Below, one piece after another: positions 54,838 through 64,000 of a stretch of 64,000 nt of DNA. The position numbers and the translations under genes are program-made. Source of the stretch: Aedes albopictus (lineage: Eukaryota; Arthropoda; Insecta; Diptera; Culicidae); assembly GCF_035046485.1 (NCBI RefSeq), contig NC_085138.1, forward strand, positions 88,523,228-88,587,227, read 5' to 3'. The first letter of the stretch is position 1. The number at the start of each line of letters is the position of its first letter. The notes beneath the pieces were generated by a model. It was given only the letters and a program-made list of their open reading frames with translations, did not search any database and was not told the origin of the DNA.

Positions 54838-57056
54838 GGGTAACCCAAGTAACACAACTTGTTACAATGATGTATAGAATACATGTTTCATACAAACGTA
54901 CATGTTTTGTTCCCAATATGGGAAACGTGTTTTCATACACTTATATCACCGAAAAAGCGCAAAAAATGGCGGCTTATAAAACATCTTCGATGTTACTAGA
55001 GATGTTTTTCAATACATTGTTATAACATAAAATTAGGTATTGAATATGTTCGCAGCAGCATCGTAAGAACTTATTTATTGCTAGCAGAAAAATCATAATT
55101 TATCAATCGCACACTGTGCAAATAAATGTGTCACCTGTTATGTGCTATTTGGAAATGGCTCAACATAAATTTCAAGCATTACATTTTATTTGCAGTTTAC
55201 CAACTCGATGTTTGGCTACTATGACTTAATTTAATGTGCCATTCAAAATTTATGGTAAAATAAACACATCTACTTCCCATTAATTTATTCGCTTTCCATC
55301 CAATGGAAAACAAGAAGGTAGGTTTTTACCATCTTTCTGGTTTGAGGGACATTTTTCAGCAAAGTTTCAGATATGCAACATGGTGGCCTCTCAACATAGT
55401 GCCGTCAGGAAGTTTTGGAATATTATTTTTAATTAGGATGCATTAATGGTGTAGTTTTATACCTTAGGCCTTAGTTTATATCATCAAGCAGAAGAAATAT
55501 AAATTAAATACATTTTCAAACAGTCTACAGATAAATAATTATTGGGCGAAACATTTGTAAATGTACATAAAAGTAGATTGACATAAAAATGTTAGTGTGA
55601 AATTTTTTAGCAGGCACTGTAGTTTAACTGGCCTGATGGGGAAAGTTTCATAATATTTGAAATACGTTTAAAATACATATTTTGTGCCTCTAAATAACAT
55701 GTTTTCCGAATACATCTCGAATAGAATGATATACATAGAAACAACATCATAATAACGTATTTTACGCATCCTTTTCCAACTAGCATACAAACATGCCAAA
55801 AAATTGCGGTTTTTGGTTTCTGGATACTTGTTTCGAACCTTAGTATAACAATAACAAAGCTGGAGTGAAGTTCTTGAATTCCATCTAAATTAACTGTTTT
55901 TGCGAGTTAAAACAGTGCTTTGAAGATAGATTTTCCCCAAGTAAGTCTCTCAAGCGATGATTAGGTGTAATTTACTTTGGCATTCAAGAGTAGTTCAGTG
56001 GTGGATTTTTTTCCGAGTTATTCTGGACTGAAATTACTTCCACAGTCGCCAAGCTCCATATACTTTTAAGTTTATCTGTTCAGCAAATTCATAGGCGGAC
56101 GAACAACGGCACATCGAGTCTTGGCATCAACAAAGCCTAAAAATTAGCCTTTGGTGCTACCATAGTTGAACTGCCTTGTATTTTCATGTGAAAGATATGT
56201 TTCACAAAGAATGTTAATGTTAGTGAGAAGAGATTACGAACGGATAAACTTGTATATAATCGTTTTTAATACATAAAAATAACGAGTATGTAACATATTT
56301 TAACCTTAAGGTTATAACTAGGTGCTGCTGATGTTTTTTATATTGTCTTTGATTGAAGGAGACGATGTAACAAAATTCTTGTGTAATCAACGATAAACAA
56401 ACGTTATTGTAACTTGTTGTGAGGCTGACAAGATTCTTTAGTAGCTTGTTATTGACGAACATAGCTAGAACATTATTATAACTCAAGATGTGTACATATT
56501 CAGTTATAATACTATACTACAACATCTTTTTAAAATTCTTCATCCAAAGATGTTTCTTGTGTTACTTGGGAAGTGTACCAATTACGGCTATAGTACCAAT
56601 TATTCGCCATAGTTGATTTTCACCCTTTAACGATGTAAATCATCAACAACAAAATTGTGAACAACAGATGACGTTCACAAAAGATGGTTGCCTTCATTTA
56701 AATTCCACATTTTGCTCAAATTATGGTAGAAATAAATCATTTTCCTTAAAATTTCGGCTTCCTTGCACCTAATATCGCCATAGTGTGCCAGTTATGGCTA
56801 ATCCCATAAGGAATACATGCAAATAGTGCGAAAAGGAACCGAAGTTAAAAAATGTACCCATAACTGGTACAGGGTTCCTATCATTGGCACACGCTATAAT
56901 AAGTCCTAAAAGAAGTTTTGGCTCCGTTTCTATATTTTTCCTGTAAAGTATGGAAACTAAGCTATCTTTTAACATATTGTTGACATTCGTTGGTCTTTTC
57001 GTTATTTTTGAACAAATAGTTTTCCTTAGGTAGTGCCATAATTGGTACAGCCACCC
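54838..57056. mobile_element. MITE with TA duplication inserted in the RTE endonuclease, itself interrupted
   Basis: Ends: GGGTAA, interrupted by the 54844-56570 element, then resuming GTGTACCAATTACGGC. The right-end complement is GGGTGGCTGTACCAATTATG. TA at 54836-54837 and 57057-57058. Without the nested element it is about 490 bp. A 106-codon frame inside is not a transposase. Confidence 0.82.
54844..56570. mobile_element. 1.73-kb element, TIR CCCAAGTAACACAA, 2-bp AA duplication
   Basis: Exact 14-bp inverted ends CCCAAGTAACACAA and TTGTGTTACTTGGG, with AA on both sides (54842-54843, 56571-56572). It sits six bases inside the end of the TA-type MITE, and the six bases resume in register on the other side. 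AT-rich with many GTTATAAC-type words like the 34456-36281 element. The longest frame (88 codons) is not a transposase. Confidence 0.85.
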
Positions 57057-57058
57057 TA

Positions 57059-57420
57059 TCACCTTTCGGAGTCTTGTCCACGACAGCATTCAGTTGACTG
57101 TAAAAGTTCTCTTTATCTTGCAATTCGGTTGGCATCGGTTGGCGCGTAACATTGGATCATGGTGAGGTTTCGAACCCGTGAGCTGAGCAGGAAACCAACT
57201 CCACGGTGGCGTGTTCACCTCGTAGGCCAGAATATAGCAGAATTTGACCCGACGCCAATCTGTGTTCTCCAAAGTTCGGCCAACGGACTTCGCTCAGTCC
57301 TAGGATCTCAAGCTTCATACGGCATGCCTCATTGGCTAGTTGTGCCAGTTTACCCTGCAAGGCTAGGGATAATACATTTCAAGTTCCAATTACTGTTCGT
57401 TGTTCCGCGCTAAAAGTCGT
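57059..57420 (-). pseudogene. RTE-like ORF2, endonuclease N-terminal part
   Basis: MKLEILGLSEVRWPNFGEHR followed by ASGQILLYSGLRGE corresponds to the first catalytic glutamate region (SEVRW) of RTE/JAM1 endonucleases. After a frameshift comes DKENFYSQLNAVVDKTPKGD, ending exactly at the MITE insertion (57057). The 5' start is not identifiable; 57420-57900 holds no recognisable domain. Confidence 0.8.
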
Positions 57421-57908
57421 TGCCGTTGAATCTGTTCGTAAGCACTGTTTTTTGGGTTTCGGAAACAGTAGGTTTTTGGCCTAAGGTCCTGTATCCACCG
57501 TGGTGGGGCTGCCACCTTTGGTATAGCTTCCGGTGGAGGAGCATTTCATACTCAGCCGCTGCATGCCAGAACAGACGCTGTTTAGCCGCACCTCCTTGGT
57601 GAACAGACGCTCGAGACGTACCTCTATGTACCTCTAAGATGAGCTATGTTGGACTCTCTCCTTTTCGACTCACCGTTTTGCAGCCCCATATATGTAGGTA
57701 GTAATGTACGATAATTTACAACATTTGAATGATCCCGCCCTTATTTAGCCTCAAATTTGAGACTTAAGAAGAGCAACTGATTATCTCGGAGAAACACAAG
57801 GTCCACTGCACCATTGCTCCGGTTAATGCAATAAGGGCGTAATACTGCGGAGAACGCTCTAATTCTCCACAGGCTCCGTTTGTTATTAGAATTAACCCAG
57901 TCAACGTT
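57421..57908. other. No gene recognised
   Basis: Between the RTE 5' fragment and the L1-like 3' end. Could include an RTE 5' region; no motif supports this. Confidence 0.4.
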
Positions 57909-57917
57909 TCTGATATT

Positions 57918-57937
57918 TTTTTTTTTTTTTTTTTTTA
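57918..57937 (-). other. Poly(A) tail and polyadenylation signal of the L1-like element
   Basis: A T-run on the plus strand followed by ATTG gives CAATAAA plus A-tail on the minus strand, about 50 bp after the ORF2 stop. Confidence 0.8.
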
Positions 57938-57990
57938 TTGAAAGAAACTTACAAACTAATTTACAATGTCTGTTAGTTGGATTAGTTGGG

Positions 57991-60900
57991 TTAGTTTAGA
58001 ATTTCTACAAGTATATTTCTTGATCGATTTGTTGGAGCTGTGCTATATACGTATTGTATGTATTTACTGAAAACGAGTACAATTTTTTCTCTTTCTGCTT
58101 CACTAAATTCTTTTAATTCAGGGAACTGAAATTTGTCGAAACTTTGTGAGTTTATTTTTCTCGAATTGATTTTTTTAAGATTTTCTAAGCAAATTTCCCA
58201 CATCAAATTTACAGAACAACATTCAGAAAAAAGATGCGACAACGTTTCAATCATTACATTGCAATGTCTACATAAATTGTTGGAACTGCGACCGTGCCTA
58301 AAAAATGAATCCATGTTTGGAATTTTTTCATTCGCCATTAAATAATAAATTGACTTTTCTTCTGAATTCATTACTCTTGACATGCTTATGTTCCTCCAGA
58401 TAAAATTCCATGATTTATTAGGATATTTTAATGAAATTTCAGCTGGCTGTTTATTAGATATATAATGATCATACAACAACTTACATGAGAAGCGGTCCAT
58501 TAATTGTTGAGGAATTGAATGCAGCTCCGATTTGAGGAAACGTACAAAATCGAAACTTGCCGGAATGGTAACACTTTGTTGGTTCAAAAATTGATTAACA
58601 ATAAAAGATTTATCATATTCACAAGTTACAAAAGTATTTATGATCAAAGACCAGCATTTACTTTCAGGATCATGAAGCCCTAAACCACCTGATTTCCGAG
58701 GTAATGTCAACTGATTGAATGAAATTCTCATTCCATGATTTTGCCAAAGAAATATTCCAATCATGCTTTTGAGCTTTGCGCAATATTTATTGTTCAGCTT
58801 TATCACAGAGGCAATATACCATGCTCTGGACAAAGCAAATGTGTTAACAAAGATTTGTTTTTGAATTAAATTCAGTTTTCTTGGCTGATTAATCTGAAGA
58901 ACTACAGAAACATTTTGTATCACATTTTTCCAATTTTCATCTGTCATTTGCCTAATTGAATTTGAATATTGTATTCCCAAAATTTTAATACTACTCGTTA
59001 TGTTCAACCAATCAGAAATCAATGATATAGAAGGACCAAAACCTATTTCAATAGCTTTCGTCTTATTAAGATTAAGCTGCGCGCCCGACACTTTCCCATA
59101 ATCAATGAACAGTTGTTTTATTATTTCTAAATCATTTAAATTGTTGATAACCAACGACACGTCGTCAGCATAAGCATTGACTAAATCGAGTTCGTCTGAA
59201 CAGCTAGCAATAATTTTTTGTAGCAGTGGTTCCAAATAAAGTACAAATAAATGCATGGATATGGGATCACCCTGTCTTACGGATCTGTCCACTTTAATCT
59301 CTCTGGATAAACGTCCATTCACAAGTATTTTTGAGTAGGAAACATCTCTAGCAGCTTTCATGAAATCAATAAATTTTTTGTTAACATTCATTGCTTGTAA
59401 AGTGTCAAATAAGAAACGGGGTTCTACTCGGTCGAATGCTTTTTCCATATCGAAAGAAACCAAAAGAGCTCTTTTCTTTTTATATTGTAGCTCGGTTATT
59501 CGATCCCTTATCGAACAAGTTACTTCAAAAATATTACGTTTTGGATTGGCACACTTTTGATTTGAACTGATTAAATCTGGCATAAGTTTATTCAATCTTT
59601 CTTTCATAATTCTCGTTACAATTTTGTAATCAAAATTCAAAAGAGTCAGCGGACGATATCCTTCAATCTTGTTGTTTGCGTTCTTTTTCCTAACTAGTAC
59701 AATCATACCATCACAAAACTTTTTTTCCATATTTCCATCAATGGCACAATTTACAATTGCTGTAATTTCTGTTTTTATAATGCCCCAACTATTCATGAAA
59801 AACTCCTTCGGTAAACCATCCAGACCCGGCGCTTTTTTAGATGCACTATTTTTTATTGCATGATAAACTTCATCTTCTGTTGCTGCATTCATTAAATTTT
59901 CATTGTGTATATTGCCGGGGGCAAGTACTTTTTCCGGTCTGAAATCCCTGCCGTCTTCGATTGGACTTGATTTGAAAAACGATTCGAAATGATCAACGAT
60001 ATGTTCCTGAATTACTTCTGCCCTATACTCTTGCCTTCCGCCAACTTCTATAGTTTTGATCTGTGTTTTATTTCGTTTTTTAAATTTTTCGTCTAACTGA
60101 AATATTGACATTGGCTCACCACTGAAGTAAATTTCGTTGTTCCTAGATAAAAATGCGCTAAAATCACGTTGAAGCTTTAACATCTTTCCCTTAATTCTGT
60201 TTATTTCGGCAATTTTCTGAGTATCGATCAAATAATCATCATACGCTCTGCGCAAAGCAAAATACCAAAATTCCATATTACTGTGAAAGTCCTTGTAAAT
60301 TGTGCTAGATTTCCATTTCAGAAACGATATAACCTTCGGCTTGGCATACTCCGTCCACCAAACTAACCAATTCCTATAATAACGCCTTTGAGAAGCCCAA
60401 TACTGCCACTTTTGTTGAAACTCGACACGATTTCTTTCGTCTTCCAAAATCAGAGGTTTGTAGTTCCAAACACCTTTCCCAAACCCTCTTCCTAAATACG
60501 GTAACTGGATTTTTACAATAAATGCTTTATGATCCGTAAAAGACGAAACCTGGTATTTTGCGTCAACGATGTTTTTCGAGAGTGAGTTAGATACATAAAT
60601 TCGATCAATTCTTGAACCAAAGCCACCACGAATAAACGAATACTCTTGTTTATTTCCAAATAAGACTTCCCACGCATCATTCAAACAGAGTGCCTGTCTC
60701 AACCTCTTCAACATGGGGCTGAAATTACTTGTATTCTCATTACTGCTATCTTTCGATTTTTCAATGCAGTTGAAGTCGCCGCCAAGTATAATCAAATCAG
60801 AAGAATTTCGCAAATAGTACGGAAGGGTCTCGTTAAAAAAATGTTCTCTACTTGATCGGTTCGCAGAACCTGACGGTGCATAGACGTTGCAAATGATGAC

Positions 60901-61203
60901 ATCATTGTTAAGCCGCAACTTAATTACTCTGGAGTCCAAGCTCCTCTCAACCTCACTACAAGTAATGTGCGACTTGACCGCTATAGCAGTTCCCCTTTTT
61001 TCGTGATCAATGTTGTACACAATATCGAACCCATACAGTTCCAAATTTTCATTTTCGACCTCTTGAAACAGTATCACATCTAATTCCACCAACTTTACAA
61101 ATGTTTTCAGAGAATTGATCTTGTTAGTGTTAGAGATATTGTTCAAATTTATACTAGCTATATTATATGATAGTAGTTTGTTAGTATCAGTGTTAGTAGT
61201 CAT
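57991..61203 (-). CDS. L1-like ORF2: endonuclease and reverse transcriptase, intact
   Basis: 1070 codons, uninterrupted. Residues ~1-235: endonuclease with YNIASIN (N), FQEVEN (E ~49), GGDFNC (~141-146) and the S-D-H equivalent TDHKAF (~223-228). Reverse transcriptase ~490-770: GYRPLTLLNFDYKIV, SFDMEKAFDRV, RQGDPISMHLFVLYLEPLL, AYADDVSLVI. C-terminus: LCRHCNVMIETLSHLFSEC, a C-x2-C-x8-H-x4-C motif typical of L1-group ORF2. No RNase H. The glycine before RQGD is replaced (SVRQGD for GVRQGD), a possible functional lesion or family variant. Starts at ATG 61203, ten bases after the ORF1 stop, so translation probably depends on reinitiation or coupling. Acts in nuclear target-primed reverse transcription. 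Confidence 0.9.
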   Translation of the reverse strand: MTTNTDTNKLLSYNIASINLNNISNTNKINSLKTFVKLVELDVILFQEVENENLELYGFDIVYNIDHEKRGTAIAVKSHITCSEVERSLDSRVIKLRLNNDVIICNVYAPSGSANRSSREHFFNETLPYYLRNSSDLIILGGDFNCIEKSKDSSNENTSNFSPMLKRLRQALCLNDAWEVLFGNKQEYSFIRGGFGSRIDRIYVSNSLSKNIVDAKYQVSSFTDHKAFIVKIQLPYLGRGFGKGVWNYKPLILEDERNRVEFQQKWQYWASQRRYYRNWLVWWTEYAKPKVISFLKWKSSTIYKDFHSNMEFWYFALRRAYDDYLIDTQKIAEINRIKGKMLKLQRDFSAFLSRNNEIYFSGEPMSIFQLDEKFKKRNKTQIKTIEVGGRQEYRAEVIQEHIVDHFESFFKSSPIEDGRDFRPEKVLAPGNIHNENLMNAATEDEVYHAIKNSASKKAPGLDGLPKEFFMNSWGIIKTEITAIVNCAIDGNMEKKFCDGMIVLVRKKNANNKIEGYRPLTLLNFDYKIVTRIMKERLNKLMPDLISSNQKCANPKRNIFEVTCSIRDRITELQYKKKRALLVSFDMEKAFDRVEPRFLFDTLQAMNVNKKFIDFMKAARDVSYSKILVNGRLSREIKVDRSVRQGDPISMHLFVLYLEPLLQKIIASCSDELDLVNAYADDVSLVINNLNDLEIIKQLFIDYGKVSGAQLNLNKTKAIEIGFGPSISLISDWLNITSSIKILGIQYSNSIRQMTDENWKNVIQNVSVVLQINQPRKLNLIQKQIFVNTFALSRAWYIASVIKLNNKYCAKLKSMIGIFLWQNHGMRISFNQLTLPRKSGGLGLHDPESKCWSLIINTFVTCEYDKSFIVNQFLNQQSVTIPASFDFVRFLKSELHSIPQQLMDRFSCKLLYDHYISNKQPAEISLKYPNKSWNFIWRNISMSRVMNSEEKSIYYLMANEKIPNMDSFFRHGRSSNNLCRHCNVMIETLSHLFSECCSVNLMWEICLENLKKINSRKINSQSFDKFQFPELKEFSEAEREKIVLVFSKYIQYVYSTAPTNRSRNILVEILN

Positions 61204-61213
61204 TGTAATCAGC

Positions 61214-62308
61214 TTATCGTACTTTCCTTTCTCGTTTCTTCCTTCCTGCTCTCTCCGACGACGTAGACTTCATTGAACAGTCGGTCTCATAGTCCGAAAT
61301 ATCGTTTGCGTCTAGCTTCAGTGCACCAAACACATTTGAATTCTCCATATGCTTTGTGTTATCGCTTACACCTCCGGTTGGCTTAACCAAGCCATCACTA
61401 CCACCGATGATGTTGGAAACCCGAATTACTTTGGTAGGTGTAACAAACTCAGATGTTGATTGTTCGGCGATGTTCTCTGTCGATGTTGCAGCTGATTCGG
61501 TGGTAGCAATGGTGGTAGTCACGTTGGCCTTGTCTTGGTTAATCTTTTTGTTTAGAGCATTCAAGTTAATCATCCTTGGTTCAACCCAATCCGATGTCGC
61601 TGGTCGTTTGGTGGACTTCGATGTAGCCGTAGCCCCTTGAAGCACATCCGCATAACCGGATGCTGCTCTCTGCATTCTCCCGTTCACACTCTTCTGGTTA
61701 CCAGATATCTGTATCGCTTCCGCACACTTTGCTCCATAGTGAACTTGTCTTCCGCAATGCCTACACGTAATCTGTTGATTTTTGTATGTCACCAGTGTTG
61801 AATGACCAGCCATGAAAATGTACGACGGAATGGTAGTCGCCAGTCGAATCCGCAGTTTCCGAATTCCGTTGGGTATTCCTTTTAGCTGAGCCGGGGCCTC
61901 CCAAACCTCACTCCTGATCGAGAGAACCTCCCCGTATATCTCCATCTCGCGCTTAATAAAATCACTGTCCATTTGCGGGGGCAAGTCGTGTACCCGAACA
62001 ATCGTTGCTCCATCATCCATGAGTAGTGGTACTGTGAACTTGATATTCTCGAACTCAACTTCATGTTTTCTGTCGTGGTTTTCAACTACCTCCAAAGCAT
62101 ATTCCAAACTGTCGCATTCCACATATGTGATCCCACGTGATCCGTTGAACTGGAAAGACCTAATCCGTTCCGATGGTATCCTTAGCTTGTTGAAAATCAA
62201 ATCCGTTACGACCTCGACTTTTGGTTTCTTCGCAGCTTCCGAGAAATTGACCATAAACGTGTTAATTCGCGTGGTGTTGCTGATTCCTGTGTTGCCTGTG
62301 GCAGCCAT
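61214..62308 (-). CDS. L1-like ORF1: RRM-like, CCHC nucleic-acid-binding protein
   Basis: The upstream frame is open to an ATG at 62536, but 62308 (MAATGNTG) is preferred: the 9-bp duplication puts the element's 5' end at 62453, so the longer version would start in flanking DNA. This gives 364 residues. An RRM-like fold region is suggested by VVTDLIFNKLRIPSERIRSF and ATIVRVHDLPPQMDSDFI, followed by a single CCHC knuckle CRHCGRQVHYGAKC near residue 195-210. The C-terminal third is Thr/Ser/Asn-rich and ends in the basic RKKRERKVR. Expected to bind element RNA and partner with ORF2. Confidence 0.85.
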   Translation of the reverse strand: MAATGNTGISNTTRINTFMVNFSEAAKKPKVEVVTDLIFNKLRIPSERIRSFQFNGSRGITYVECDSLEYALEVVENHDRKHEVEFENIKFTVPLLMDDGATIVRVHDLPPQMDSDFIKREMEIYGEVLSIRSEVWEAPAQLKGIPNGIRKLRIRLATTIPSYIFMAGHSTLVTYKNQQITCRHCGRQVHYGAKCAEAIQISGNQKSVNGRMQRAASGYADVLQGATATSKSTKRPATSDWVEPRMINLNALNKKINQDKANVTTTIATTESAATSTENIAEQSTSEFVTPTKVIRVSNIIGGSDGLVKPTGGVSDNTKHMENSNVFGALKLDANDISDYETDCSMKSTSSERAGRKKRERKVR

Positions 62309-62462
62309 GTTTGTCGTGTTTCGGTGTGTGTTTTGTGTATTCACTATACCTACTACCGAGACCTTCCAATGAAGGTTATCGCTTTTTTTATTCACTACGT
62401 AGACCGCCTTTAGAAAACTACGTCCGCACCCGACAACAGCCAAATCGAGACTCTCTGATATT

Positions 62463-62640
62463 ATAGATGAATGATCGATATACTGAAACCCATTTAAGAG
62501 ATGTTCAAAAATTGAGTTTCTGCCAGCTTCTCTCAAAACTGGACCATTGTGCCCCCTAACCGTTCATTCCTAGGCACGGTAAGCATAAAGCCGCATAACA
62601 CCATGAATTAGGGGTCACCTGTTTAGTGGACTTTTACCAC
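62463..62640. other. Flank of the L1-like insertion
   Basis: Short non-coding interval. No feature recognised. Confidence 0.3.
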
Positions 62641-62940
62641 TGGATCAGGCGATCCGTAGTGCTGAGTGAGGTCTGCTCGATTTGGAATAAAACGGTGATA
62701 GGTTCTATTGGACGCACAATGAGGAGCGCGAATTTCACTTTTTGAAAAGTGGAGCACTCAAGACCATCAAGACTCTCGGATACTACAGCCAGACGGATCC
62801 AATTGAGCTCTACGTCGATGCATCTCCAGTCGGACAAGGAGCGGTTCTGATACAATATGACAAGGGCCAGCCAGCCAATTGAGACAACCCCTACCTATAC
62901 TACACAGATATCTAGGCTGATCGGGAAAAGAAGTTAACAA
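62641..62940 (+). pseudogene. Ty3/gypsy reverse transcriptase-RNase H junction fragment
   Basis: One frame gives FHFLKSGALKTIKTLGYYS and IELYVDASPVGQGAVLIQYD, which is the thumb-to-RNase H entry of gypsy polyproteins (DASPVGLGAVL in many families), then a stop after GQPAN. Weak continuation to about 62940. No protease, integrase or LTR nearby. The upstream pol part may be missing or lie across the L1-like insertion. Confidence 0.75.
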
Positions 62941-63400
62941 TAATGGTCAATTTCCAAACGAGCCCGAATAGCCCCAAAAAAATCTTTTAAAACAGTCGTT
63001 ACCATTTTAACATCTAAAATAACAACATGTATACATGAAACGCAACACAGAAGAGCATTCCTTATGCAAGTACCCCAAAAACGATAGCCGGAGACCCTTG
63101 AAAAAGGCCAAATCCCTAGGCCGAAACGTCGGGAATGCAGATAAAAATCGTTCTTGATTCGAAGACTGAGAAAGCCATCCCCCTTTCCATCAAGTTTCTA
63201 GTCGTACAACCCTATTCTAATAATAACATTTTTCTTTCTCTATTTCTTTTCAGGTGAGTAATTTGGAAATCTGACACTTTGTGTCTGCCTCTCAAAGAGG
63301 TAAATATGAAAATATAATTTCTTACTGTCCAATACAGGCTACGGTATAAAATCATGCGGTAACATTTCAATTAAGGGTATGCGGTATGGGATTTTTTCAA
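62941..63400. other. No gene recognised; one repeat-like segment
   Basis: Near 63095-63140 'CCTAGGCCGAAACGTCGGG' resembles a hairpin-bearing tail common in mosquito repeats. No boundaries found. Confidence 0.4.
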
Positions 63401-63560
63401 AGCGATACGAAACGAAACGATATGTGATATTTCTGATGCGATGCGATACGAAACGAAACGAAATTTAAAAATGTTTCGTGAGATCGATACGAAATCCGAA
63501 TTCACTCGGTATTTTTCGAAACGAAACGAAATTTTCGAAAAAGTTCCGCGGAATTTTGCA
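63385..63560. repeat. CGAAA-rich degenerate repeat
   Basis: Irregular copies of GATACGAAACGAAACG and related words, partly palindromic. Low complexity. Confidence 0.6.
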
Positions 63561-63712
63561 GTTATATCAAATTGATCAGGAAATGGATGCTGCGTGTTTG
63601 CACTTTGGTTTTCTACCGGTGGCGTGGCGGTGTTTCCGTTTAGTCTCGTCCCTTAGACTTCATTTGATACAGCGCCATTTATAGGTTTGTTGCTGGGGCT
63701 GCTATTTTCCTA

Positions 63713-63985
63713 CACAGATCGAAAAAAAAGTGTAAAATTCTGTGACATATGATGCACATAATTGGAGCGTGGGATATCATAGAAGTTTACATGACATATC
63801 ATGTAAAGTTCATGAAATATCATGTAAACTTCCATTATATGTCATGTAATTCAGCATGACTCTGAGAGTTTACATGACATATAACACAAATTTACATGAT
63901 ATATCATGTAAACCATCATAACATAAAGTTAACATGAGTAAAATGAAGTTTACATGACGTGTAAATCTCATTATTTTTATCTGTG
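63713..63985. mobile_element. 273-bp MITE, TIR CACAGAT, TA duplication, internal palindromic repeats
   Basis: Ends CACAGATCGAAAAA and complement of TTTTTATCTGTG. TA at 63711-63712 and 63986-63987. The interior carries about six variants of TTTACATGACATATCATG followed by TAAA, each nearly self-complementary. Confidence 0.75.
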
Positions 63986-64000
63986 TAGCGTTTTTTTACA

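Larger units (their letters stand above)
52775..57420 (-). mobile_element. RTE/JAM1-like non-LTR retrotransposon, split by three MITEs
   Basis: Two separated parts line up in order. The 5' part (57420-57059) encodes the start of the endonuclease, the 3' part (54835-52775) the rest of a shortened ORF2. Between them lie two nested MITEs (54838-57056), and a third MITE (53873-54031) sits in the reverse transcriptase. When the 54838-57056 insertion and one TA are removed, the codons join as TPKGDIKILMGDFNAK, an uninterrupted endonuclease motif. Frameshifts and internal deletions elsewhere show it is dead. Confidence 0.85.
57918..62453 (-). mobile_element. L1-like (possibly Tx1-like) non-LTR retrotransposon, apparently complete
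   Basis: Minus strand: 5' untranslated region of about 145 bp, ORF1, a 10-bp gap, ORF2, an 85-nt 3' untranslated region with CAATAAA and an A-tail of about 20 (57918-57937). TCTGATATT at 57909-57917 and 62454-62462 fits a 9-bp target duplication, although its last bases touch the T-run. Both frames are open end to end, unlike every other element here, implying a recent insertion. Assignment to the L1/Tx1 side rests on the ORF2 C-terminal Cys/His motif and reverse transcriptase wording, without RNase H. Confidence 0.8.

Noticed and set aside
54833..57063. GATAGGGT at one side and ACCCTATC at the other as a target duplication
   Set aside because: They are inverted, not direct. Most of the match belongs to the TIRs and the rest to the split GATATC codon context, with TA as duplication.
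62309..62536. 76-residue N-terminal extension of L1-like ORF1
   Set aside because: The 9-bp duplication places the element's 5' end at 62453, so the upstream ATG lies in flanking DNA.

Overview
The window looks like mosquito DNA, most likely a culicine of the Aedes type. It is AT-rich, I find no complete host gene, and it is almost wall-to-wall transposable-element debris. The element mix (I-like, R1-like, RTE/JAM1-like and L1-like non-LTR retrotransposons, BEL/Pao, gypsy and copia remnants, a tRNA-derived SINE resembling Feilai, and many MITEs with TA, TTAA, 8-bp or 2-bp target duplications) is what large Aedes intergenic or intronic regions contain. Species assignment is an inference from family content.

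Layout. 0-1.5 kb: BEL/Pao protease fragment, a probable BEL 3' LTR and a 24-bp minisatellite. 1.8-2.4 kb: Tc1/mariner-like non-autonomous element. 4.7-7.9 kb, 10.3-15.2 kb and 20.9-21.4 kb: arrays of one diverged satellite superfamily with a ~152-bp monomer and a conserved box, in both orientations and riddled with insertions. 16.9-17.6 kb: inverted-repeat element. 18.1-18.3 kb: SINE. 21.9-22.8 kb: 3' end of an I-like element. 22.8-23.0 kb: a MITE inside a MITE. 23.3-26.3 kb: decayed R1-like element. 30.5-31.3 kb: hAT-like MITE. 34.5-36.3 kb: 1.8-kb element with CCC-starting TIRs. 38.3-48.4 kb: one full-length I-like retrotransposon with a 12-bp target duplication, carrying a mariner-type MITE, a hairpin and a 5-kb TTAA-flanked foldback element whose core is a ~2-kb minisatellite. 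48.5-51.1 kb: copia and BEL/Pao remnants. 52.8-57.4 kb: RTE-like element split by three MITEs. 57.9-62.5 kb: an apparently intact two-ORF L1-like element. 62.6-62.9 kb: gypsy RNase H fragment. 63.7-64.0 kb: a MITE with internal palindromic repeats.

The only open reading frames that look functional are ORF1 and ORF2 of the L1-like element, and ORF1 and (broken once) ORF2 of the I-like element. Very long open frames at 44-46 kb are by-products of a stop-free 24-bp repeat. The most interesting signals are: (i) the ~152-bp periodic box, whose spacing is restored when the called insertions are removed; (ii) a group of elements with CCC-starting TIRs and 2-bp target duplications; (iii) the TTAA-flanked foldback that carries a satellite array; (iv) three hAT-like MITEs sharing an internal motif; (v) 42-60-bp retrotransposon 3' ends with perfect 11-bp duplications. 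All calls come from reading the sequence; no database search was run.
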